Shown: piece after piece, positions 16,146-23,304 of the stretch | Layout of the letters: each line of letters begins with the position of its first letter | Position numbering within the stretch: position 1 is the first letter of the stretch | DNA from: Burkholderia savannae | Lineage (GTDB): Bacteria; Pseudomonadota; Gammaproteobacteria; Burkholderiales; Burkholderiaceae | Direction of reading: 5' to 3' | DNA length: 64,000 bases | Assembly (NCBI RefSeq): GCF_001524445.2 | Contig: NZ_CP013417.1 | Coordinates: 1,860,001-1,924,000 of the forward strand | Translations under genes and position numbers: made by a program | The notes under the pieces: generated by a model | Seen by the model: only the letters and a program-made list of their open reading frames with translations | What the model was told of the DNA's origin: nothing | Database searches by the model: none

Positions 16146-18278
16146 TCAGATCCGCTCGATCGGTATGTAACGGCCGTCCTTGCCGATGGGCGTCACCGGC
16201 AGGCCGGCCTTCTCGCGGCGCTTTCGTTCCTTCGCGAGCGGCGGGCAGCTGTGCGCGTCGTAGTACATGACCATGCAGTCGAGGCACAGCAGGCATTCCA
16301 TCGGATCGATCCGGCCGGCGGCGTCGATCGCCTGCGAGCCGCAGCCGACCGCGCACGCATGGCAGCTCGTGCATTCGGGCTTGCGGCGCAGCTTGAGGAG
16401 CCGCAAGCGCCCGGGCAGCGCGAGGCTCGCGCCGAGCGGGCACAGATACTTGCAGAACGGCCGCTCGATGAAGATCGACGCGCCGACGACGAGCGTCCAG
16501 AACAGCATGAAAGGCCACGAGCGGTTGAGGACGCCGACGAGGAAGGTCGTCTTGAACGGCTCGATCTCGGCGAGCTTCTCGGCCCACGGCATCGAAAAGA
16601 ACGACACGACGAGCAGCACGGCGAACACCGCGTACTTCAGCATGCGCAGCCGGCCGTGCCAGCGCGGCGGCAGCTTGCGCTGCAGGCGCGCGAGGCCTGT
16701 TGCGCGCGCGGTCTTGTAGAGCAGCTCGGACAGCGAGCCGAACGGGCACAGCCAGCCGCAGAAGAGGCCGCGGCCCCAGACGATCGCGGTGATCGCGATC
16801 GCGATCCAGAACAGGAAGACGAACGGATCGGACAGGAAAAGCCCCCAGTTCCAGCCGCCCGCGAGCGAATGGACGAGCGTGAGTACCTGCGTGATCGACG
16901 GCTGCGCCATCTCGTGCCAGCCGGCGAAGCCGATCGCGATCAGCCAGCTCGCGGTCTTCGGCCACGACACCCAGCGCTTGTCCGCGCGCGTCGCGCGGCG
17001 CACCCAGCGCTCGCGCGTCGCGAAGAAGAGCGTGACGGCCGCGATCCAGGCGACGAACAGGCCGATCTCGAGATGCTTGGCCGTCCAGGCCTTGCGCCAC
17101 GCGGGCACGTCTTCGTCGACGCGCGGGCGGCCGCCCGCGAGGAATTCGCCCGGCAGCCAGTACCGGGAGCCGAACGCGGAGAACGTCTTCGCGCCCGTCT
17201 CCTTGTCGGACCGGTGGCCGAGGAACACGAACTGCCACGGATACGCGGCGCTGAACCGCGTGCTGCGCACGATGAAAATGCCCGTCTCGTCGAAGGCCGG
17301 CGCGCCGGCCGCCTGCATCGCGTACAGATTCAGGTAGTCGGAATCCTTGAACGTGAACGCGTTGATGCCTTGCCGGACCTGGATGCGATCGTAGATGCCG
17401 CCGCGCACGAAGCCCGAGCCCTTGAACGACTCGGTGCCGTTCGCGACGACGAACAGCGCGTGCTCGCCCGGTTTCAGCCGGCTCATCAGTTGCGCGTATT
17501 CGTAGTCGCCGAGGATGCTCTTGCCGATCGCGGGCGCGTTCAGATAGCCGTAGTAGAGATCGAGATAGGGCGCGCCCGTGTCCGGCGCGCCGACGTCGGC
17601 CGGCCGGATCGCGAGATGCGCGAGCGCGCCGCGCTCGACGAGCGTCCGCCACGCATAGCGCGTGTTCGACGGCAGCAGCCTCGCCTGCGGCAGCACCGTT
17701 TCCTTCACGATGCCGACCTGGCTCGCGATCGCGACCGCGCAGCGCGAGATCAACTGATTCTCGGCGATCACGGTGACGGTCGCGCCCGAGATCGCGTCGA
17801 CGCTCGTCGCGCCCGCGTCGCCGTTGCCGATTTCGAGCCGCGCGCCCGCGAACTTGCCGACGTACTGACGCAGGAACGCGAGCAGCTTGCTTTCAGGAAT
17901 CCCGACGAGCAGGATCGGCTCGCTGTGCTTGAGCACGCGCACGCCGGTGATCGTGCCTTTCGTGTCCATCCCGATCAGCGTGACGATCGGCTTGCCCGAA
18001 TAGCCCTGGATGTCGACGATGTCGGTCGACAGGAACACGTAGCCCTTCAGCGTGCGTGTGCGCCCGTCGTCCGCGTAAGCGTCGACGTACGGCGGGCTGC
18101 CCTTGCGCGCCGAGAACGCGTTGGCGCCCGGCAGCACGGACGCGCAATCGGTCCACTTGCACATCTCGGGCTGGCTGAAGAGTTCGGGCGGCAGCTCCTG
18201 CTCGTAGATCGACGCGACGCCGGGGCGGGCCGCCGCGACGAGGAGCGCGAACAGGATGATCCGGAACAGTGCTTTCAT
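16146..18278 (-). CDS. nosR: NosR, membrane iron-sulfur flavoprotein for N2O reduction
   Basis: A 710-residue protein that passes electrons from the quinone pool towards NosZ. Signal/anchor at the start, then a periplasmic FMN-binding domain (~30-400, with IDAISGATVT-type FMN-attachment region), several membrane helices (~420-590) with two cysteine motifs (CGWLCPFG and CKYLCPLGA), and a cytosolic ferredoxin-like end with two 4Fe-4S motifs (CTSCHACAVGC and CLLCLDCM). The ATG at 18278 (MKALFRI) is preferred over a GTG three codons earlier. It is the last gene of the nos operon; in many denitrifiers nosR is the first. The flavin is expected to be attached by the ApbE-type protein encoded at 25895. 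Confidence 0.92.
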   Translation of the reverse strand: MKALFRIILFALLVAAARPGVASIYEQELPPELFSQPEMCKWTDCASVLPGANAFSARKGSPPYVDAYADDGRTRTLKGYVFLSTDIVDIQGYSGKPIVTLIGMDTKGTITGVRVLKHSEPILLVGIPESKLLAFLRQYVGKFAGARLEIGNGDAGATSVDAISGATVTVIAENQLISRCAVAIASQVGIVKETVLPQARLLPSNTRYAWRTLVERGALAHLAIRPADVGAPDTGAPYLDLYYGYLNAPAIGKSILGDYEYAQLMSRLKPGEHALFVVANGTESFKGSGFVRGGIYDRIQVRQGINAFTFKDSDYLNLYAMQAAGAPAFDETGIFIVRSTRFSAAYPWQFVFLGHRSDKETGAKTFSAFGSRYWLPGEFLAGGRPRVDEDVPAWRKAWTAKHLEIGLFVAWIAAVTLFFATRERWVRRATRADKRWVSWPKTASWLIAIGFAGWHEMAQPSITQVLTLVHSLAGGWNWGLFLSDPFVFLFWIAIAITAIVWGRGLFCGWLCPFGSLSELLYKTARATGLARLQRKLPPRWHGRLRMLKYAVFAVLLVVSFFSMPWAEKLAEIEPFKTTFLVGVLNRSWPFMLFWTLVVGASIFIERPFCKYLCPLGASLALPGRLRLLKLRRKPECTSCHACAVGCGSQAIDAAGRIDPMECLLCLDCMVMYYDAHSCPPLAKERKRREKAGLPVTPIGKDGRYIPIERI

Positions 18279-18350
18279 GTTGGTCACTTTGACGAAGGCG
18301 CGGGCGCGGGCGCGACGTCGATCGCGCCCGCGTCGCCGGCGGCGGTGCGG

Positions 18351-18878
18351 TCAGTGCGCCTTGGCGACCATGAAGTCGACCGCGGCCTCGACCTCGTTGT
18401 CCTTCAGGCTCGGATTGCCGCCGCGCGGCGGCATCGTGCCCTTGCCGCCGGTGAAGCCTTCGAGCGCGTGCTTGTACAGCGTCGGCTTGCCTTGCGCGAT
18501 GCGCGGCGCCCAGTCGTCCTTGTTGCCGGCGATCGGCGCGCCGGCCGCACCCGTCTGGTGGCACATGAAGCACACGCTCTTGAACACTTTCTCGCCGGCG
18601 GGGTTCGGCGCGTCCGCGGCGGTGGTCGGGGCCGCCGCGGCTGCATTGGCCGCGGGCGCCGGGTCGCTCGAAGGCGCGGGCGCGGCCGGCGCGGCGGACG
18701 GCGCGGAAGCGGCCCCGGCGCTCGCGCCGGCAGACGCGTCGACCGTGACCGAAGCGGCGGGCGCGATCGATGCCGACGACGCGGCGGGCGGCGCGCCGCC
18801 GTCGCGCTTGCCGCAGCCCGACAGGCCGAGCGCAAGCGCGAATCCGACGGCGGCGATCGACAGGTTTCGAATCTTCAT
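18351..18878 (-). CDS. Lipoprotein c-type cytochrome of the nos operon
   Basis: A 175-residue monoheme cytochrome c. Signal peptide with lipobox LSGC (Cys22), a long Ala/Pro/Ser linker (~30-92), then a compact cytochrome c5-like domain with CFMCH at 103-107 and a likely axial Met at 149 (GTMPPRGG). It would be tethered to the periplasmic face of the inner membrane and could donate electrons to NosZ. The position between two small nos-operon genes and nosR (72 bp upstream of nosR) supports this. Similar cytochromes are sometimes called nosC. Confidence 0.82.
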   Translation of the reverse strand: MKIRNLSIAAVGFALALGLSGCGKRDGGAPPAASSASIAPAASVTVDASAGASAGAASAPSAAPAAPAPSSDPAPAANAAAAAPTTAADAPNPAGEKVFKSVCFMCHQTGAAGAPIAGNKDDWAPRIAQGKPTLYKHALEGFTGGKGTMPPRGGNPSLKDNEVEAAVDFMVAKAH

Positions 18879-18901
18879 GGTTTTTCCTCGTATCAGGGGA
18901 G

Positions 18902-19327
18902 TCAGGATGTAACGGCCCGCGCATCGGACGAGCCGTGCGCGGACGGGGGTTCGTGGCCGAGCAGCGGCGCGTCGGCAAGCCGTTCGATCAGCACGCGGAC
19001 GTTGCGCCACGGCTCGGCGCCGATCTTGGTGACGGGATCGGCGACGACGCGCCCGTCCGGCGTGTGCAGATGATTCGGGTGCGCGGCGTTCGACGGCGCG
19101 CGGGCGTCGACGCCCGCGGGGCGCGGCGCGGTGTCGATGCGCATCTCGGCGTCGCCCCAGCGCCAGGCGATCGCGTATTCGTGCGGGCCCGCGATGCGCA
19201 GCGTCAGCTCGACGCCGTTCGCGAGGCTCACGTCGAGCGCGTCGCGGCGCAGCGTGACGGACGCGACGCGCGTCGCGTCGAACGTGGTCTCGATGCGCTC
19301 CTTCAGTTCGATGTGCAGCATCGTCAT
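18902..19327 (-). CDS. Nos-operon protein of unknown function (141 aa)
   Basis: A soluble 141-residue protein with no signal peptide. It looks like a small beta-rich domain (VASVTLRRDALDVSLANGVELTLRIAG, then YAIAWRWGDAEMRID), followed by a His/Pro-containing stretch (NAAHPNHLHTPDGRVVADP). No family was recognised. It overlaps the upstream 89-residue gene by four bases (ATGA) and is followed after 23 bp by the cytochrome gene, so it is cotranscribed with nos genes and probably helps NosZ assembly or electron supply. The start is MTM or the internal MLH two codons later. Confidence 0.6.
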   Translation of the reverse strand: MTMLHIELKERIETTFDATRVASVTLRRDALDVSLANGVELTLRIAGPHEYAIAWRWGDAEMRIDTAPRPAGVDARAPSNAAHPNHLHTPDGRVVADPVTKIGAEPWRNVRVLIERLADAPLLGHEPPSAHGSSDARAVTS

Positions 19328-19593
19328 GCTCCTTGCGCGAGCAGCAGCGCGCGCAGTTGCTCGCGGATCGTCTCGCGCGTGTGGGTGAGCGTCTTCGCGG
19401 CGACGTAGTGCTCGTACGCCGGGTGTTCGTCGACTTCGCCCGCCGCGATCCGCGCGAGCAGCGCCGCTTCGTCGGCCGCGCCGAATTCGGCGAGGAGGCG
19501 CTTGCGATCCTCGCGCAGGTCGTAGAGCAGGCGGCTCAGCGCGTCGATCTGCTGCGCCGCCTCGTTGGGCAGGTTGCGGAAGAAATGCGTCAT
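19324..19593 (-). CDS. Small helical nos-operon protein (89 aa)
   Basis: An 89-residue cytosolic protein, almost entirely helical by composition (AAQQIDALSRLLYDLREDRKRLL and the Ala/Leu/Arg-rich remainder). It has no cysteines and no recognised family. It starts ten bases after the nosL stop and overlaps the next gene by four bases, so it belongs to the nos operon. A role as a small adaptor is possible but unproven. Confidence 0.6.
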   Translation of the reverse strand: MTHFFRNLPNEAAQQIDALSRLLYDLREDRKRLLAEFGAADEAALLARIAAGEVDEHPAYEHYVAAKTLTHTRETIREQLRALLLAQGA

Positions 19594-19603
19594 CTCGTCG
19601 TCC

Positions 19604-20134
19604 TCACATCGTCTGGTCCTTGACGACGCCGCCATCCGTCGTCGCCATCTCGGGGGTGATCTCGTCGAAGCGGTAGAGCTTGCCGCCCTCGGTTTGCGCG
19701 AAGCGCGCGGCGTCGGCTTCGGAGGCGAACGACGCGAATGTCTGGCCCATCGCGCCGAGCTTCTTCGAGCCGATCACGTAGATCGCGCGCTTGGCGTCGA
19801 TCCAGTGGCCGACCGGGTGCCGCCAGTCGGCCGCGGCCATGTCCTGCACGTAGAGCGCGCGGACCTTGCGGTCGTGCTCGGGGCGCAGATAGACGGAGAA
19901 GAGGCCGAGCGTGTCGCAGAAGAAGTCCGGCTGGCCGTCCGCGTAGACGATCTGCGCCTTCGGGCCCGGGTAATCCTTCAGGCTCATGCCGTCGAGCACG
20001 CTGACGGTCGCGTCGGTGATTTCGCGCGGCGCGGGCGGCGTTTGCGCATCGTGGCCGCAGGCGGCGACGAGGACAGCGGCGGCGAGCGCGGCGACGGCCG
20101 TCCTCACGGCGGCGGGGATGCGGCGGTGTTTCAT
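19604..20134 (-). CDS. nosL: NosL copper-binding lipoprotein
   Basis: A 176-residue lipoprotein that delivers copper for the CuZ centre of NosZ. Signal peptide with lipobox VAAC (Cys26); the NosL core follows (SVLDGMSLKDYPGPKAQI, then DFFCDTLGLFSVYL and VQDMAAADWRHPVGHWIDA), with the Met and Cys residues expected to bind Cu(I). The ATG overlaps the nosY stop (ATGA at 20131-20134), so its translation would normally be coupled to nosY; the nosY frameshift should weaken that coupling. Confidence 0.88.
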   Translation of the reverse strand: MKHRRIPAAVRTAVAALAAAVLVAACGHDAQTPPAPREITDATVSVLDGMSLKDYPGPKAQIVYADGQPDFFCDTLGLFSVYLRPEHDRKVRALYVQDMAAADWRHPVGHWIDAKRAIYVIGSKKLGAMGQTFASFASEADAARFAQTEGGKLYRFDEITPEMATTDGGVVKDQTM

Positions 20135-20963
20135 CGATTGAATCTCCAGGCGGCGAGGCCGAGCGGCGCCACGATCCACGCGAGCATGACCGGGCCGAGA
20201 AAGAGCGGCGACGCGAGCGCGGCGGGAAACGCGCTGACGGCGCCGAACATCGTATGCAGATCGCCCGGCCGAAGATGTTCAGGATGCGGAACACGTCGGC
20301 GGGATTGAGCAGCAGCAGCGGCGGCAGCAGCGGGCCGATCCCCGCGCCGCCCGTGAGCACGAGCGCGCCGAGCAGCAGCAGGTCGTAGACGAGCACGAAG
20401 AAGAACCACAGCGCGATCGCGACGCCGCTCGCCGACGTGCGGCTCGCGCAGAACGCCGACGCGCACACGGCGATGCTCAGGAACACCCAGCCGAGCAGCA
20501 CCGCGCTCACGACGAAGCCCGCGTACTGATACCAGTCGGCGACGGGCACGCGCGCGGCGATCACCGCGCCCGCCGCGCCGAAGCCCGCGAGCGTCGCGCA
20601 GGTGAGGGCGGCCGCGAGGCCGGCGTACTTGCCGACGAGCAGCTCGGTGCGGGTGAGCGGATACGACAGGAGCAGGTTCAGCGTGCCGCGCTCGCGCTCG
20701 CCGACCAGCGCGTCGAAGCCGAGGATGAGCGCGATGAGCGGCAGCAGGTAGATCGTGAGGCTCACGAGGCTCGCGATCAGCGGCTCGATGCCGTGAAAAC
20801 CGACGGCGCCTTGCGCGGCCGCGCCGAAATACGAGATCGCGAGCGTGAATGCGGCGAACACGAGCGAGACCGCGAGCACCCAGCGGTTGCGGATGCGGTC
20901 GTGGAACTCCTTGCCCGCGATCACGCGGATTTGCGCCCACGGCGGGCGAGCGGGCGTGCTCAT
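20131..20963 (-). pseudogene. nosY: nosY permease gene interrupted by a one-base frameshift
   Basis: Encodes the membrane partner of NosF in the NosDFY complex that helps mature NosZ. From the ATG at 20963 the frame gives a normal ABC-2-type permease with six helices up to DVFRILNIFG (codon ~230), then shifts. The missing C-terminus (HTMFGAVSAFPAALASPL to LGLAAWRFNR) continues in another frame to the expected stop at 20131. The total length is 833 bp, one base short of 278 codons; the missing base lies near 20264-20270 in a GGCCGGGC run. As written, translation would read on in the wrong frame to about 19590. It overlaps nosF by four bases at the start. A sequencing error is the main alternative to a true lesion. 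Confidence 0.85.
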
Positions 20964-21874
20964 GCGTTCACCTCGTATCCGGCGTAGCCGAGGAACACGT
21001 CTTCGAGCGACGGTTCGTGAATGTGCAGGTCGACGATGCGCGCGGCGAGCGGCGACAGCGCGGCGATCGCCGCCATCTTTGCGTGTTGCGGGCAGGCGAA
21101 CGCGATCCGGCGGCCGCGGATCGTCGGTTCGCCGAACGGCGCGCGGCGCAGCGCGGCCTCGACGGCGCGCGTGTCGTCGTCGCGCAGCACGAGCTCGATC
21201 GTGAGCGGCAGGTTGGTCTCGCCGCGCAGCGCGTCGACGCTGCCCACCGCCTGCAGCCGGCCCGCGCGCACGATCGCGAGGCGATCGACGCGCTGCTGGA
21301 TCTCGGCGAGGATGTGCGACGTGATGACGATCGTCGCTCCCGCGCGCTGCCGCTCGCGAAGAATCCGGTAGAACGCGCGGATGCCTTCCGGATCGAGGCC
21401 GTTTGTCGGCTCGTCGAGGAACAGCAGGCGCGGATCGCCGAGTAGCGCCTGCGCGAAGCCGAGCCGCTGCTTCATGCCTTTCGAGTATTCGCGAACCTTG
21501 CGCGCGGCCGCGCGGGCGAGCCCCACTTCTTCCAGGAGCGGCGCGCACGCGGCCGGCTCGACGCCTTTGCGCCGCGCGAAGAAGCGCAGCGTCTCGAGCC
21601 CCGTCAGGTTGTCGTAGAGCACGACGTTTTCCGGCAGATAGCCGAGCGTGCGCCGGATCGCGAGAAACCGCGCGTCGCGCGCGGACACGCCTTCGATCCG
21701 CACGTCGCCCGCGTCGGCGGCGACGAGGCCGAGCATCAGCTGGAACAGCGTGCTCTTGCCCGCGCCGTTGCGGCCGATGAGGCCGAACAGCTCGCCCGGC
21801 GCGATCGAGAGATCGACGCCGTCGATCGCGCGCACCGCGCCGAATGTCTTGACGACGCCTGTCAGCTCGATCAT
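20960..21874 (-). CDS. nosF: NosF, ABC ATPase for NosZ maturation
   Basis: A 304-residue cytosolic ATPase. Walker A GRNGAGKST at 34-42, Q-loop, signature YSKGMKQRLGFAQAL, Walker B LLFLDEPTNGLD and switch His in ITSHILAE are all present; the C-terminal ~80 residues form the extra domain usual in NosF. It works with NosY and the periplasmic NosD to supply sulfur or copper for the CuZ centre. The ATG overlaps the nosD stop by four bases and its own stop overlaps the nosY start, so nosDFY is tightly coupled. Confidence 0.92.
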   Translation of the reverse strand: MIELTGVVKTFGAVRAIDGVDLSIAPGELFGLIGRNGAGKSTLFQLMLGLVAADAGDVRIEGVSARDARFLAIRRTLGYLPENVVLYDNLTGLETLRFFARRKGVEPAACAPLLEEVGLARAAARKVREYSKGMKQRLGFAQALLGDPRLLFLDEPTNGLDPEGIRAFYRILRERQRAGATIVITSHILAEIQQRVDRLAIVRAGRLQAVGSVDALRGETNLPLTIELVLRDDDTRAVEAALRRAPFGEPTIRGRRIAFACPQHAKMAAIAALSPLAARIVDLHIHEPSLEDVFLGYAGYEVNA

Positions 21875-23121
21875 CGCTTGCCCGCCCATTGTTGCCAGCC
21901 GGCGTGCGCGGCGCGCATGCGCGGCGCGTCGTCGACGACGCTCGGCACCGCGAGCAGCGGAAATTGCCGCGCGACGACGCGCAGCGCCTGCACGGCCGGG
22001 CTGTTCATCAGCACCTTGACCGGCGGCACGCGCCAGGTCAGCCGGTCGACGAGATCGTTCGCCTTGTACGGCACGTCGCCGACGCCGCGGCCGCGTGGGT
22101 CCCAGCCGATGTAGTTGCTCCAGTAGTTGCCGGGCCACGCGACGTCGGCCGCGGCGACGTAGCGGATCTGCTCGCGGTTGCCGGCGAAATCGTTGCCCGT
22201 CACGTCGTTGTGGATCGAGCCGCCCCACAGATGCACGCCGACCTTGTTGTCGACGACGAGGTTGCCGCGGATCGTGTTGTACTCGGCGTCATAGACGAAA
22301 AAGCCGCGCTGGTTGCCGGCGACGACGTTGTTCTCGATCAGCGAATCCTGGATCGTGCGCAGCATGATGCCGTGATCGGTGTTGCCCCAGACTGTGTTGT
22401 TCCGCACGATCTGATTGCGCGCCTCCATGATCGCGAGGCCGCCTCGGTTGTGATACACGTCGTTGCCGTCCCAGACGTTGTAGTAGGAGTTCATGTAGTG
22501 CGTGCCGTAGCGCACGTCGTGGATCGTGTTGCGCTCGAAGCGCGCGTGATGCGACACGTCGACGTAGATGCCGTCGCGCGCGTAGCTGATCGTGTTGCCG
22601 ACGATGCGCGCGCCCGTCGTGTTGTAGAGCTGGATGCCGTTGCCGCGCTTCGGCGACAGGAAATCGCGCTTGCCGACGATCACGTTGTCGGTGACTTGCA
22701 CGTCGGCCGAGCGCTCGATCCACATGCCGAACAGGTTGTAGACGAGCTCGCAGTGCTCGATGCGCGCGCGGTCGGAGCCCGGTTGCACGTAGACGCCCGC
22801 GTTCTGCGCGGTCAGGTCGGCGCCGCTGTCGACGATCGACAGGCCGCTGATCGTCACGTCCGGCGCGGCCACGCGGATCACGTCGCCGGAAAGGCGCCCG
22901 TCGATCGTCGGGCGGCCGACGCCGCGCAGCGTGAGGCGCTTGTCGATCGTCAGGTTCTCCGCGTAGCGGCCGGGATGCACGAGCACCGTATCCCCCGGCC
23001 GCGCGGCGGCGAGCGCCGCGCCGATGCGCTCGCCGGGATGCACGGCGAGCGTCGCCGCGAACGCGGCGTGCATCAGCAGCGGCGCGGCGGCGAGCGTCAC
23101 GAGAACGTGGGGAGTGGGCAT
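21871..23121 (-). CDS. nosD: NosD, periplasmic beta-helix maturation factor
   Basis: A 416-residue periplasmic protein. Signal peptide ~1-23, then a right-handed parallel beta-helix of CASH/NosD repeats rich in N-x-I/V-x-x-N-x motifs (e.g. NTISYARDGIYV, NTVWGNTDHGIML, NNVVAGNQRGFFV). The C-terminal part has YWSNYIGWDPRG and a helical end. It is required with NosF and NosY for CuZ assembly in NosZ. The start at 23121 begins the signal peptide. 183 bp separate it from nosZ, containing the 9-bp tandem repeat. Confidence 0.92.
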   Translation of the reverse strand: MPTPHVLVTLAAAPLLMHAAFAATLAVHPGERIGAALAAARPGDTVLVHPGRYAENLTIDKRLTLRGVGRPTIDGRLSGDVIRVAAPDVTISGLSIVDSGADLTAQNAGVYVQPGSDRARIEHCELVYNLFGMWIERSADVQVTDNVIVGKRDFLSPKRGNGIQLYNTTGARIVGNTISYARDGIYVDVSHHARFERNTIHDVRYGTHYMNSYYNVWDGNDVYHNRGGLAIMEARNQIVRNNTVWGNTDHGIMLRTIQDSLIENNVVAGNQRGFFVYDAEYNTIRGNLVVDNKVGVHLWGGSIHNDVTGNDFAGNREQIRYVAAADVAWPGNYWSNYIGWDPRGRGVGDVPYKANDLVDRLTWRVPPVKVLMNSPAVQALRVVARQFPLLAVPSVVDDAPRMRAAHAGWQQWAGKR

Positions 23122-23152
23122 TGTTTTCCGTTTCGTCAGGGCGTCGGCGTTT

Positions 23153-23188
23153 TTCGCTTCGTTCGCTTCGTTCGCTTCGTTCGCTTCG
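23153..23188. repeat. 9-bp tandem repeat (TTCGCTTCG, 4 copies)
   Basis: Four exact consecutive copies in the nosZ-nosD intergenic gap, within the presumed nos transcript. Copy number could vary among strains and change spacing between nosZ and nosD. Confidence 0.85.
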
Positions 23189-23304
23189 CGCGCGGGCCGC
23201 CGGCGGCCCGCGTCGTCCCGGGCAGCGGCGTGCTCGCCCGGGCGCGAAGCCCCGGTTCCCGTCGCCGCCGCCCGCGCGGCACGTGCCGCCGGCGTGCGAG
23301 CGCG

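Noticed and set aside
13402..17652. A minus-strand open frame of more than 1400 codons across the MscS gene and nosR
   Set aside because: It is an out-of-frame shadow of the two real genes in GC-rich DNA: Arg/Ala-rich composition, no domain, and the real genes on the same strand have clear families.
16065..19073. A plus-strand 1000-codon frame opposite nosR and the cytochrome gene
   Set aside because: Antisense shadow; composition and lack of motifs rule it out.
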